Below, piece after piece: positions 52,053 through 60,629 of a stretch of DNA of 64,000 bases. The first letter of the stretch is position 1, and the number at the start of each line of letters is the position of its first letter. Both the position numbers and the translations under genes were made by a program. The notes under the pieces are model-generated. The model was not told the DNA's origin and made no database searches. It worked only from the letters and a program-made list of their open reading frames with translations. The stretch comes from Thermohalobaculum sp963700775 (GTDB lineage: Bacteria > Pseudomonadota > Alphaproteobacteria > Rhodobacterales > Rhodobacteraceae): NCBI GenBank assembly GCA_963700775.1, contig CAVOYU010000011.1, positions 62,001 through 126,000 on the forward strand. Direction: 5' to 3'.

Positions 52053-52825
52053 GCCCGGCCGCGGGCACGCCCTATCTCGATCGGCCGCGCCTGCTGGCTC
52101 TGGGCGGGGTGATGCTGGGAACGGCCTCCGCCTGGGTCGCCCTCGCTGCGCTGCACGAGGGGGCGCCCGGCGCGGATGTGGGCTGGATCACGGCACTTTG
52201 CGGCGTCGCGGCCGGATCCGCCGTCTGGGGTTCGGTCGCGATCTGGACGCTGATGAGCGTTGCGATGATGCTGCCGACCGCCGCTCCCGCCATCGACATC
52301 TATGTCCGCCTCTCAGGGCGGCTCGAAGCGCGGCGCGCCGCGCATGTGGCGGGATTCGCTGGCGGTTACGTAGCTGCCTGGGCCGGCTTCGCGGCGCTCG
52401 CCGGAATCGCCCAGTCGGCGTTCGGCGCCGACCTCGCGCAGGTCGCGGAAACACTGCCGGCGGGGATTCCCGGCGGCGCAGTTCTGGTTCTGGCCGGGCT
52501 CTACCAGCTTACGCCGCTGAAGCAGGCCTGCCTGACCCTTTGCCGCAATCCGCTGGCCTTCTTCATGGCCCACTGGCGCGAGGGCATCGGCGGCGCGGCG
52601 CGCATGGGCCTGCATCACGGGCTGATCTGCATTGGCTGCTGCTGGGCTCTGATGGCATTGATGTTCGTCGCGGGCGCGATGAATCTCGCCTGGATGGCTG
52701 CCCTCGGGCTGGCGATGCTGCTGGAGAAGGCGGCCCCCGGAGCGGCGCGGGCGGGGCGGCTCGCGGGCGTCGCCATGGCGCTGGCGGGCGTGGCGTTGAT
52801 GATATCCGGATACGAATTGGCATAG
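52049..52825 (+). CDS. DUF2182 integral membrane protein
   Basis: 258 residues from GTG 52049, overlapping the regulator stop, with GGGAGGGA before it. It has about six membrane helices. Family landmarks are WTLMSVAMMLPTAAPAI, the Gly-rich AHVAGFAGGYVAAWAGF, LAGLYQLTPLKQACLTLCRNPL and the Cys-rich HHGLICIGCCWALMALMF. The cysteines and Met residues suggest metal binding, as described for DUF2182. It is always worth pairing with DUF1326, which follows here. Function is unknown. Confidence 0.88.
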   Translation: MSPAAGTPYLDRPRLLALGGVMLGTASAWVALAALHEGAPGADVGWITALCGVAAGSAVWGSVAIWTLMSVAMMLPTAAPAIDIYVRLSGRLEARRAAHVAGFAGGYVAAWAGFAALAGIAQSAFGADLAQVAETLPAGIPGGAVLVLAGLYQLTPLKQACLTLCRNPLAFFMAHWREGIGGAARMGLHHGLICIGCCWALMALMFVAGAMNLAWMAALGLAMLLEKAAPGAARAGRLAGVAMALAGVALMISGYELA

Positions 52826-52835
52826 GGGAACAAAC

Positions 52836-53507
52836 ATGGCCGGGAAAGCCAAGGCGGCAGCGAAAGCCAAAACGCAGGCAAAGGCGCAGGATGACGGGAT
52901 CGCGCCCTGGAGCATCAAGGGCGAGCTGATCCTCAATTGCAGCTGCACGGTGTTCTGCCCCTGCGTCGTCAGCCTCGGCGCGCATCCGCCGACCGAAGGT
53001 ACCTGCAAGGCCTGGATGGGGGTCAGGATCGACAAGGGGAAATGGGGCCGGACCGATCTCTCCGGCCTCAATGTCGCGATGCTGATCGACATTCCCGGCA
53101 TGATGGGCGAGGGCGACTGGAAGGCGGCCGGCTATTTCGACGACCGTGCCGACGACGCCCAGTTCGCCGCGCTCGAACGGATATTCACCGGCCAGGCCAA
53201 GGGCACCACCGGCTTGTTCAGGTTGCTCGTCAGCACCTATTTCGGCTCGTCCCGAGAGGCGGTGGTGTTCACCACCGAGGGCAATGTCCGTCACCTGACC
53301 GTCGGCCGGAAGATCTCCGGTGCGGTGGCGCCCGTCGAGGGCGCCGATCCGAAGCGCGAACTGATGGTAACCAACACCAAGTACTGGATGGGCCCGGACG
53401 TGACCGTGGCGCATGCGCTGCGCGGCAAGGTTCGCGATTTCGGTCGGGTCTGGAATCTTGACGGCCGATCGGCCGAGATCTGCCAGATCGAGTGGCAGGG
53501 ACCCTGA
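52836..53507 (+). CDS. DUF1326 cysteine-motif protein
   Basis: 223 residues. A ~20-residue Lys/Ala low-complexity leader (repeated AKAKTQAK) precedes the DUF1326 core. The core has the family motif LNCSCTVFCPCVVSLG (CxC...CPC, a likely metal site) and the central YFDDRADDAQFAALERIFTGQAKG. It has no signal peptide, so it is probably cytosolic or membrane-associated. It lies 10 bp after the DUF2182 gene, the standard partner. The pair looks like a metal-handling unit; that is inference. Confidence 0.9.
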   Translation: MAGKAKAAAKAKTQAKAQDDGIAPWSIKGELILNCSCTVFCPCVVSLGAHPPTEGTCKAWMGVRIDKGKWGRTDLSGLNVAMLIDIPGMMGEGDWKAAGYFDDRADDAQFAALERIFTGQAKGTTGLFRLLVSTYFGSSREAVVFTTEGNVRHLTVGRKISGAVAPVEGADPKRELMVTNTKYWMGPDVTVAHALRGKVRDFGRVWNLDGRSAEICQIEWQGP

Positions 53508-53517
53508 GGGCGCGTGG

Positions 53518-54120
53518 ATGGCTCCGGCAGCAATCAGGACGCCCGGATCCGGGCACAACCAGGGCCCCCCGCTCGACCCGATGCAGAGCTGGCGGCGGCA
53601 CTGCTGGAAGGCGGCGAAGAAGCAGCTGTTCCGGCCGCTGCCGCTCGAGACCGTGCGCCGCCGGGTGGCGCGGGCAGCGGGGCTCGGCCTTGCCTACCGG
53701 CGCTACGAGTTGCTGGTGCTGGGCGGCGGCGAGATCGAGGCGATGCTGTTCGCCGGCGACACGCTGGTGGTGACCGCGCCCTTCGCCAGCCCGGCCGAAG
53801 GTCTGAGCGCCGCGGCAACCGCAAAGATCGCGTCCGTCACTGGATGCAAGCGCTTGCTCCTGGTCGGACCGCAGCGGCTCGACCCGGTCTGGGCCGAGCC
53901 TGGAGCGCTGTTCGAGTTGGCGATCCGGGTACCCTCCCGGCTGCTGCTCTCGGCGCCACCACTGAAGGCCGACCGCGATGCGCTGCGGAGCGGACTGTGC
54001 GGGCGCAAGGTTCCGGCGGGCTCGGTGGCACTGGTTGGCGACGGCGCCCACGGCCACTCCTGGGTCGCCGGAGCGCGGCTCGCCGGCCTCGTTCCGGGCT
54101 CCGAGTTCTTCAGCACCTGA
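53518..54120 (+). CDS. Conserved hypothetical protein
   Basis: 200 residues from ATG 53518, 10 bp after the DUF1326 stop. The N-terminus contains GHNQGPPLD, followed by a helical region (WRRHCWKAAKKQLFRPLPLETVRRRVARAAGLGL). An alpha/beta domain follows with MLFAGDTLVVTAPFASPAEG, TGCKRLLLVGPQ and VALVGDGAHGHSWVAGARLAGL. There is no catalytic motif I recognise and no signal peptide. It may be the fourth gene of the GntR-DUF2182-DUF1326 operon. Confidence 0.68.
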   Translation: MAPAAIRTPGSGHNQGPPLDPMQSWRRHCWKAAKKQLFRPLPLETVRRRVARAAGLGLAYRRYELLVLGGGEIEAMLFAGDTLVVTAPFASPAEGLSAAATAKIASVTGCKRLLLVGPQRLDPVWAEPGALFELAIRVPSRLLLSAPPLKADRDALRSGLCGRKVPAGSVALVGDGAHGHSWVAGARLAGLVPGSEFFST

Positions 54121-54215
54121 CCGCCTCCCGCCAACGCCGCTTTGCAACCGTTCCGTCGCTTGCTAATAAGCCGCGACTCGTCCCGGCGGGTGCGGAAGAG
54201 GGATGATCGGGGGGG

Positions 54216-55235
54216 ATGATGAAGACGGAAAACGGCATGAAGCTCATCGCCGGCAACTCGAATCGTCCGCTGGCCGAGGCGATCGTGCGGCGCATCTCGG
54301 TTTACCGCGGCGACAGGGTGAGCCTCACCAATGCGCGGGTCGAGCGGTTCAACGATTCCGAGATATTCGTCGAGATCTACGACAATGTCCGAGGCGAGGA
54401 TGTGTTCATCATCCAGTCGACCTCGAACCCCGCGAACGACAACCTTATGGAACTCCTGATCATGACCGACGCGATGAAACGCGCGTCGGCGAAGCGGATC
54501 ACCGCGGTCGTTCCCTATTTCGGCTATGCCCGCCAGGACCGGAAGACCGCGGCGCGCACGCCGATCACGGCGAAGCTGGTCGCCAACCTGATCACCACCG
54601 CCGGGGTCAACCGGGTGCTGACCATGGATCTCCATGCCGGGCAGATCCAGGGTTTCTTCGACATCCCGACCGATAACCTTTATGCCGCGCCGGTCTTCGC
54701 CCTCGACATCCGCCACAACCTTGCGGGGCGCGAGGACATCACCGTGGTCTCACCCGATGTCGGTGGCGTGCTGCGCGCCCGCGGGCTCGCCAAGCGGATC
54801 GGAGCCGAACTCGCCATCGTCGACAAGCGCCGGGCGCGGGCCGGCGAGGTCGAGAGCATGACCATAATCGGCGAGGTCGAAGGCCGTACCTGTGTCCTGG
54901 TCGACGACATCTGCGACACCGCCGGCACGCTGTGCAAGGCGGCCGATCTGCTGAAGGAGCACGGCGCGCGGGAAGTCCACGCCTATATCAGCCACGGTGT
55001 TCTGAGCGGCCCCGCGATCGAGCGCGTATCGACTTCGGAGCTCTCCAGCCTGGTGATCACCGACTCGATCGAGCCGACCGACGCCGTGCGCTCGGCCAAG
55101 AAGATCCGCGTTGTGTCGGTGGCGCCCATGCTTGCCCAGGCGATCCTCAATGTCGGCAATGACACCTCGGTCTCCTCGCTCTTCGACGAGGACACCCTGG
55201 GGCCGATCTACGAGGCATTCTACCGCTTCGACTGA
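54216..55235 (+). CDS. prs: Ribose-phosphate pyrophosphokinase
   Basis: 339 residues from ATG 54216, after a G7 ribosome site; starting at Met8 (54237) would give the more usual MKLIAGNSNRPLAEAI opening. Key motifs are IVQ-like IIQSTSNPANDNLMELLIMTDAMKRASA, the ATP loop YFGYARQDRK, the DLHAGQIQGFFDIPTDNL block and the PRPP loop VLVDDICDTAGTLCKAA. It makes PRPP for nucleotide, His and Trp synthesis. It stands just upstream of rpmE. Confidence 0.95.
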   Translation: MMKTENGMKLIAGNSNRPLAEAIVRRISVYRGDRVSLTNARVERFNDSEIFVEIYDNVRGEDVFIIQSTSNPANDNLMELLIMTDAMKRASAKRITAVVPYFGYARQDRKTAARTPITAKLVANLITTAGVNRVLTMDLHAGQIQGFFDIPTDNLYAAPVFALDIRHNLAGREDITVVSPDVGGVLRARGLAKRIGAELAIVDKRRARAGEVESMTIIGEVEGRTCVLVDDICDTAGTLCKAADLLKEHGAREVHAYISHGVLSGPAIERVSTSELSSLVITDSIEPTDAVRSAKKIRVVSVAPMLAQAILNVGNDTSVSSLFDEDTLGPIYEAFYRFD

Positions 55236-55261
55236 GACGCAAGGCGGTGTCTTTTGCGGAC

Positions 55262-55290
55262 TTGCCCAGCCGGATCGCATCCACTATACA
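55262..55290 (+). promoter_or_regulatory. Sigma-70-type promoter of rpmE
   Basis: TTGCCC (-35, 55262-55267), 17-bp spacer, TATACA (-10, 55285-55290). It lies about 110 bp before the rpmE start. Confidence 0.55.
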
Positions 55291-55397
55291 GCGCCGAGTT
55301 TTTCCCATGCGCCCGGAGTCGCCGCGATCCTCGCTGGATCCGGTTCAGCCTGCGGGCCTGAGAACGGGCAGCCGGAGCGCTGCCGAGGAGCCGAAGT

Positions 55398-55619
55398 ATG
55401 AAAGCGGATATTCACCCCGAGTATCACGAGATCACCGTGAAGACGACGGATGGCACCGAGATGACCATGCGGTCGGCCTGGGGCAAGAAGGGTGATACCC
55501 TGCAGCTCGAGATCGATCCGAGCGCGCACCCGGCCTGGACCGGCGGCGGGCACCGGCTGGTCGACACCGGCGGGCGGGTCTCGAGGTTCAAGAAGAAGTT
55601 CGAGGGCTTCGGCTTCTGA
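55398..55619 (+). CDS. rpmE: 50S ribosomal protein L31
   Basis: 73 residues, with MKADIHPEYHEITVK, SAWGKKGDTLQLEIDPSAHPAWTGG and the GRVSRFKKKF tail characteristic of L31. The CxxC zinc ribbon is absent, so this is the zinc-independent (C-minus) form common in alphaproteobacteria. It has its own promoter and a strong terminator. Confidence 0.93.
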   Translation: MKADIHPEYHEITVKTTDGTEMTMRSAWGKKGDTLQLEIDPSAHPAWTGGGHRLVDTGGRVSRFKKKFEGFGF

Positions 55620-55646
55620 GCCGAGATCTGACGCCAGTGTGACCGG

Positions 55647-55675
55647 AAAACGCGTCCGCTGGGCGCGTTTTTTGT
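55647..55675 (+). terminator. Rho-independent terminator of rpmE
   Basis: AAAACGCGTCC-GCT-GGGCGCGTTTT hairpin (11 bp with one G-U) running directly into a six-T tract, 28 bp after the rpmE stop. Confidence 0.9.
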
Positions 55676-55700
55676 CTCAGGACCAGTTTTCGGCGGGCTG

Positions 55701-56531
55701 ATGGCGAATCGCACGCATGTCATCGTTCTCGGCAACGAGAAGGGCGGTTCAGGCAAGTCGACGACGGCCGTGCACCTTGTCGTAGCGCTGGCCCAGGGCG
55801 GCTTCCGCGTCGGGGCGCTCGACCTCGATCTGCGCCAGCAGAGCCTGTTCCGTTACCTCGAGAACCGCGAGGCGCAGAGCGCGCGGACCGGCTGCGGGCT
55901 ACCGATGCCGCGCCGGCTCGGAATCACACCAAGTACGGCCGCGCTCCGCACCGAGGCCGCCGCAGAAGACCGGGCCCGGGTCGAGGCCGCACTGGCCGAG
56001 CTCTCCTCGGAATGCGATTTCGTTGTGATCGACACGCCTGGCGCGGTAACCGCGCTCTCCGAGGCGGCGCACGAGTTCGCGGACACGCTGATCACCCCGA
56101 TCAACGACAGCATGATCGACTTCGACCTTCTGGGCCGGGTCGACCCGGAGACCGGAAAGGTCAAGGGGCCGTCGATCTATTCCGAGATGGTGTGGTCCGC
56201 ACGCCAGCGGCGCGCCGCCAGGGGCCGCAAACCGGTCGACTGGGTAGTGCTTCGAAACCGGATGGCAATGCTCAATTCGCGCAACCGGCACCGGGTCGGC
56301 AAGGTCATGGAAGACCTCGCCCGGCGGATCGGCTTCCGGATCGTGCCGGGGTTCTCCGAGCGGGTGATCTTCCGTGAACTGTTTCTCCACGGCCTCACCC
56401 TGCTCGATCTCGATCCGGATGGGCCGATTGCGTTGACGATGAGCCATGTTGCCGCGCGACAGGAGGTGCGCGACATGGTAAAATCCCTTCATCTCCCGGC
56501 GCTCCAGCCTGTGGCCTCATCCTTGCCTTGA
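55701..56531 (+). CDS. mipZ: Division-plane positioning ATPase MipZ
   Basis: 276 residues. Deviant Walker A GNEKGGSGKST (ParA/MinD type), switch region ALDLDLRQQSLFRYLENR and VVIDTPGAVTALSEAAHEFADTLITPINDSMIDFDLLG are exactly MipZ. It forms a gradient from the ParB-bound origin and inhibits FtsZ at the poles, setting the midcell division site. It is found in alphaproteobacteria lacking Min, which is a lineage marker here. No parAB is in the window. Confidence 0.94.
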   Translation: MANRTHVIVLGNEKGGSGKSTTAVHLVVALAQGGFRVGALDLDLRQQSLFRYLENREAQSARTGCGLPMPRRLGITPSTAALRTEAAAEDRARVEAALAELSSECDFVVIDTPGAVTALSEAAHEFADTLITPINDSMIDFDLLGRVDPETGKVKGPSIYSEMVWSARQRRAARGRKPVDWVVLRNRMAMLNSRNRHRVGKVMEDLARRIGFRIVPGFSERVIFRELFLHGLTLLDLDPDGPIALTMSHVAARQEVRDMVKSLHLPALQPVASSLP

Positions 56532-56585
56532 TCTGCTGCATGCTTTGCCGAAACCAGCAACCGTGACCTCAGAGGGCGTTTCACC

Positions 56586-57890
56586 ATGCGTATTGTAATG
56601 ATCGGGACCGGCTATGTCGGCCTCGTTTCTGGCGTCTGCTTTTCCGACTTCGGCCACCAGGTGGTCTGCGTCGACAAGGACAGCGGCAAGATCGACCGGC
56701 TGAAGCGGGGCGAGATACCGATTTACGAGCCGGGACTGGACGTGCTGCTGGATAAGAATGTGCGGGCCGGCCGGCTTCGCTTCACGACCGACCTGGCCGA
56801 AGGGATGAAGGGCGCCGAGGCGGTTTTCATCGCCGTCGGCACCCCCACCCGGCGCGGCGACGGTCATGCGGACCTTACCTATGTCTATGCCGCCGCCGAG
56901 GAACTGGCCGAATATATCCGCGACTATGTCGTCGTGGTGACCAAGTCGACCGTGCCGGTCGGCACCAACCGCGAGGTAGCGCGCCGGATCAGGGCAAAGC
57001 GGCCGGACGCCCCGTTCGATGTCGCCTCCAATCCCGAGTTTCTGCGCGAAGGCTCGGCAATCGAGGACTTCATGCGTCCGGACCGGATCGTCGTCGGCGT
57101 CGAGAACGGCCGCGCCACCGAGGTGATGAGCGAGCTCTACCGCCCGCTGTTCCTGCGCGAAACCCCGATCGTGCAGACCGGCATCGAGTCGGCCGAGATG
57201 ATCAAATACGCGGCCAATGCGTTTCTCGCGACCAAGATCACCTTCATCAACGAGATCGCCGATCTCTGCGAGAAGGTGGGGGCGGACGTACAGCAGGTGG
57301 CCAAGGGAATCGGTCTCGATGGCCGGATCGGGCCAAAGTTCCTGCATCCCGGACCCGGTTACGGCGGCTCCTGCTTCCCGAAGGACACCCGCGCGCTGGT
57401 GCAGACCGCCCAGCAGTTCAACACCGATGTCTCGGTGGTCTCCGCGGTGGTTGCCGCCAACGAGGCCCGGAAGCGCGCCATGGCGGAGAAGGTGATCGCC
57501 GCGGCCGGCGGCTCGGTCGCCGGGATGCAAATCGCGATTCTGGGCGTCACCTTCAAGCCGAATACCGACGACATGCGCGAAGCGCCGAGCCTGGCAATCG
57601 TCCCGCTGCTGCGCGAGGCGGGCGCAGAGGTGGTGCTGTGCGATCCTCAGGGGCGCAAGGAAGGCGAGGCGATGCTTGCACCGGCATCCTGGGCCGACGA
57701 TCCCTACGTTGCAGCCAAGGGCGCAGACGTGCTGGTGGTGCTGACCGAGTGGAACGAGTTCCGCGGGCTGGATCTCAATCGGCTCCGGGACGAGATGCGC
57801 GGGGCCGTGATGGTCGACCTGCGCAATGTCTACCGTCCCTCCGAAGCGCGGGAGGCGGGCTTCAGCTACGTGTCGATTGGCCGCGTCTGA
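56586..57890 (+). CDS. ugd: UDP-glucose 6-dehydrogenase
   Basis: 434 residues. NAD Rossmann motif IGTGYVGLVSGVCF, PIYEPGLDVLL, GTPTRRGDGHADLTYV and the substrate helix ETPIVQTGIESAEMIKYAANAFLATKITFINE lead to the catalytic Cys in GPGYGGSCFPKDTRAL. The C-terminal domain has GVTFKPNTDDMREAPS. It oxidises UDP-glucose twice to UDP-glucuronate, a precursor of surface polysaccharide. It follows mipZ after 54 bp and converges on the carboxypeptidase gene. Confidence 0.95.
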   Translation: MRIVMIGTGYVGLVSGVCFSDFGHQVVCVDKDSGKIDRLKRGEIPIYEPGLDVLLDKNVRAGRLRFTTDLAEGMKGAEAVFIAVGTPTRRGDGHADLTYVYAAAEELAEYIRDYVVVVTKSTVPVGTNREVARRIRAKRPDAPFDVASNPEFLREGSAIEDFMRPDRIVVGVENGRATEVMSELYRPLFLRETPIVQTGIESAEMIKYAANAFLATKITFINEIADLCEKVGADVQQVAKGIGLDGRIGPKFLHPGPGYGGSCFPKDTRALVQTAQQFNTDVSVVSAVVAANEARKRAMAEKVIAAAGGSVAGMQIAILGVTFKPNTDDMREAPSLAIVPLLREAGAEVVLCDPQGRKEGEAMLAPASWADDPYVAAKGADVLVVLTEWNEFRGLDLNRLRDEMRGAVMVDLRNVYRPSEAREAGFSYVSIGRV

Positions 57891-57914
57891 TCCGGCAGCG
57901 CCGGTTCGATCGCC

Positions 57915-59225
57915 CTAGTTGACCGCCCGCTCCGCGGCGCATTCCCGCCCCGCCGCCCGCAGTCGTGCGCAGGCATCGGCGGCGTCGTCCGGCGCCAGCC
58001 CGACGGCGCGAACCCGGTACAGGATGCCCTCGCGGCCCCGGATCTGATCGATCACCGGGGCCGCACTGGCAAGCGTCTCGTCTTCGCCCAGGGTGATCTC
58101 GGTCACACGGGCGACAGCAACGGCGCGGCTCGCGAAGGCGCCGAGCTGCAAGGTGTAGGCTGGGCGGCGGACCGGGAACGGCATCTCCTCGGCATCGCCT
58201 TCGGCTTCGGCGACAGGACGCACCCGCGGCGCATCCGCATAGAGTGGCGCGAGTGGCGAGGTCGGTTCCGGCGTCGCCGCCACGGCCTTCGAGGTCAGAG
58301 CTTCCGCCAGCGCTTCGAACCCGGTCGCTTCGGTTCCCGGCCTTGGAACCGGAAGTGGCGCATCCGGGGTGGCGGCGCGCTGCGAGCGAGGCGCCACCAT
58401 CGCGACCCGGGTGTCCGCACTGCCGAAACCCTTGTCGAGCAGTTCGGCCATGCGGGCGTTGCGCCAGCGCGACGAACGGCCACCGAGCAGCGCCGCGATG
58501 ATCCGCTTGTCGCCACGATGCGCCGACGCCACGAGGTTGTATCCGGCGGCACGGGTGTACCCGGTCTTGATTCCGTCGGCACCCGAGTAGGAACTCAGCA
58601 GCCGGTTCGTGGTCCAGATCCGCTTGCCCGCCGCGCGATCCGACTTGCGGCTGAAGATGTTGTAGTATTCCGGGAAATCGAAGAACAGCTGCCGGCCGAG
58701 CCGTGCCATGTCGCGCGCGGTCGAATAGTGGCCGCTCGCCGTCAGCCCGGTGGCGTTGCGGAACGAGGTGTTCGGCATCCCGAGCTGCCGGGCCTTTGCC
58801 GTCATCAGCTTCGCGAAGGCACTCTCGCTGCCGCCCACCGCTTCCGCCAGCGCCACTGCGGCATCATTCGCCGACTTGATCGCCGAGGCGCGGATCAGGC
58901 TGCGGATGCTGACCTTCTGACCGGCCTTCAGATAGAGTTTCGAGGGTGGCTGGCTGGCTGCGTGGCGCGAAACGCGCACCGTCTGGTCGAGACTGATCTG
59001 ACCGTGACGGACCGCCTCGAAAGTGAGGTAGAGCGTCATCATCTTCGTCAGGGACGCCGGATCCTGCTTCCGGTCGGCGTCCGATTCATAGAGTACGGTC
59101 CCATCACGCATATCCATCACGATCGCCGCATACTGCGCCGCAGCCGCGAACCGCGGTACGGCAGCGACAAACGCAACCACCGCACATGCAATGAGGATAC
59201 CGAAGCGCCGTCTGGCGACTCGCAT
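57915..59225 (-). CDS. D-alanyl-D-alanine carboxypeptidase with C-terminal SPOR-like domain
   Basis: 436 residues from ATG 59225 (GAGGTGGG upstream), which gives a clean signal peptide (RRRFGILIACAVVAFVAAVPRFAAA). The penicillin-binding fold has SxxK as SLTK in DPASLTKMMTLYL, SxN as SAN in AIKSANDAAVAL and KTG in DGIKTGYTRAAGYN. After a Pro/Ala linker the last ~75 residues (YTLQLGAFASRAVAVARV to the end) form a SPOR-like domain that binds denuded septal glycan. It trims peptidoglycan stem peptides. Confidence 0.92.
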   Translation of the reverse strand: MRVARRRFGILIACAVVAFVAAVPRFAAAAQYAAIVMDMRDGTVLYESDADRKQDPASLTKMMTLYLTFEAVRHGQISLDQTVRVSRHAASQPPSKLYLKAGQKVSIRSLIRASAIKSANDAAVALAEAVGGSESAFAKLMTAKARQLGMPNTSFRNATGLTASGHYSTARDMARLGRQLFFDFPEYYNIFSRKSDRAAGKRIWTTNRLLSSYSGADGIKTGYTRAAGYNLVASAHRGDKRIIAALLGGRSSRWRNARMAELLDKGFGSADTRVAMVAPRSQRAATPDAPLPVPRPGTEATGFEALAEALTSKAVAATPEPTSPLAPLYADAPRVRPVAEAEGDAEEMPFPVRRPAYTLQLGAFASRAVAVARVTEITLGEDETLASAAPVIDQIRGREGILYRVRAVGLAPDDAADACARLRAAGRECAAERAVN

Positions 59226-59526
59226 CACTGCCCACCTCGATCTTTCGCCCCGCCAATCGAAGTGCATAAGGAGCACTTGATCAGTCTAGTTGTACAAAAA
59301 ACATCGTAACAGACTGCTACTCATTTGAGAATCGGAATTTCGGAAAATTGCGGATTTATCGGCAGCGATGTACCGGCCGGGGCGGATGCACGCAGTGGTT
59401 GATTGTGCAGTGCACCATTTTTTTCTTGACGCGCCGACCGTCGGCGTGGATATTGCATCGCAGTATCGGCACGCAGTCTTGCGGCCGACCGCCCTCACAA
59501 CACACATGCAAACTCAGGAGATCCCA
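59226..59526. other. Divergent regulatory region between the carboxypeptidase and phasin genes
   Basis: 301 bp, AT-rich for this window, with no gene. The right half holds the phasin promoter; the left half (around 59275-59345) should hold the carboxypeptidase promoter, but no strong -35/-10 pair was identified. Confidence 0.5.
59405..59454 (+). promoter_or_regulatory. Phasin promoter with two palindromic sites
   Basis: TTGACG (-35, 59426-59431) and GATATT (-10, 59449-59454), 17 bp apart. A palindrome GCCGA-CCG-TCGGC (59433-59445) lies exactly in the spacer, and GTGCA-G-TGCAC (59405-59415) lies just upstream. Placement suits a repressor such as PhaR, which acts on phasin genes in other alphaproteobacteria; that regulator is not in the window. 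Confidence 0.5.
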
Positions 59527-59958
59527 ATGGCCAAATCCTCAACCAAGCAGGTCGAAACCATCGCCGCCGAGGCCCAGAAGACCATGGAAGAGGGCGTCGA
59601 GAAGCTGACCAAGGGCTTCGAGACCGCGTCGACCTTCGGCCAGGAGAACGTCGAAGCCGTTGTCACGTCTTCGAAAATCGCCGCGAAGGCCGCCGAGAGC
59701 CTCGGCGCCGAGCTGGCCGCCTACTCGAAGAAGACCTACGAGGATGGCATGGCCGCCGCGAAGGAGCTGACTTCGTGCAAGTCGGTCACCGAGTTCGTCG
59801 AGAAGCAGACAGCCTTCACCAAGGCCTCGTTCGAGGGCTTCGTTGCCGAGGCGACCAAGCTGAACGAAATGTATGCTGCGGCTGCGAAGGACGCCTTCGC
59901 TCCCCTGAACGCGCGCTTCTCGGCCGCGGTCGAAGTCACGAAGGACTATCGCGCCTGA
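59527..59958 (+). CDS. Phasin family protein
   Basis: 143 residues from ATG 59527, with AGGAG upstream. It is almost entirely amphipathic helix: KQVETIAAEAQKTMEEGVEKLTKGFE, ENVEAVVTSSKIAAKAAESLGAELAAYSKKTYEDG, and VTEFVEKQTAFTKASFEGFVAEATKLNEMYAAAAKDAFAPLNARF. This is the phasin_2-type pattern. Phasins coat polyhydroxyalkanoate granules, implying PHA storage in this organism. A terminator follows. Confidence 0.92.
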   Translation: MAKSSTKQVETIAAEAQKTMEEGVEKLTKGFETASTFGQENVEAVVTSSKIAAKAAESLGAELAAYSKKTYEDGMAAAKELTSCKSVTEFVEKQTAFTKASFEGFVAEATKLNEMYAAAAKDAFAPLNARFSAAVEVTKDYRA

Positions 59959-59999
59959 GCACCGGCGACGCCGCGCGTTTTCTGCGGCACGAGAATCGG

Positions 60000-60027
60000 A
60001 AGGGGGCCCCGGCCCCCTTTTCTCTTT
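60000..60027 (+). terminator. Rho-independent terminator of the phasin gene
   Basis: AAGGGGG-CCCCGG-CCCCCTT hairpin followed by a TTTTCTCTTT tract, 41 bp after the phasin stop. Confidence 0.88.
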
Positions 60028-60156
60028 CCCCGCTTCTCATATATTCGCGATAGAATGCGTGCCGCTTCCAGTTCCGGACTTATGGGCGATATGACGCCAG
60101 ACAGGCTTGGAATTTCCGACCCCTCCCGCTCCTGCCCCTCGGCTGGCCCGTTTCGC

Positions 60157-60486
60157 ATGGGCGAGGGCGACGACGATCGCGGCGGCGGGAAGCATGGCAC
60201 CGGCGTAAGCGTCAAGACCAAGCCGAAGACCAGGCGCCCCTCGCTCTACAAGGTGCTGATGCTGAATGACGACTACACTCCCATGGAGTTCGTCGTCTAT
60301 GTCCTGCAGCGCTTCTTCGGCGTGAACCACGAGCGGGCGGTCGACATCATGCTCACCGTCCACAATAAGGGCGTCGCGGTCGTCGGCGTCTACCCGTTCG
60401 AGGTCGCCGAGACCAAGGTGACCCAGGTGATGGACTGCGCCAGGTCCAATCAGCACCCGCTCCAGTGCACGATGGAGAAGGAGTGA
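60157..60486 (+). CDS. clpS: ClpA adaptor ClpS
   Basis: 109 residues from ATG 60157, chosen because it gives the usual alphaproteobacterial length. In-frame ATGs at 60082 and 60091 would add a polar leader. Conserved core: PSLYKVLMLNDDYTPMEFVVYVLQRFF, the HNKGVAVVGVYPFEVAETKV segment and the closing NQHPLQCTMEKE. The N-degron pocket residues N-D-D-x-T-P-M and H are present. It delivers N-end-rule substrates to ClpAP. clpA follows after 143 bp. Confidence 0.92.
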   Translation: MGEGDDDRGGGKHGTGVSVKTKPKTRRPSLYKVLMLNDDYTPMEFVVYVLQRFFGVNHERAVDIMLTVHNKGVAVVGVYPFEVAETKVTQVMDCARSNQHPLQCTMEKE

Positions 60487-60629
60487 GCCAGAATTGATAC
60501 GGTCTGGCACTTCTTCGCCTTGATCCCTCGATCGACAAGCCCAAGATAACAGATAGTGTAGTATGGTTTAGGGTGAGGCCGTGTCCGGCTGGGTTGCTGG
60601 TGCGGTGTGGGGTGAAAGGGAGACTTCCG

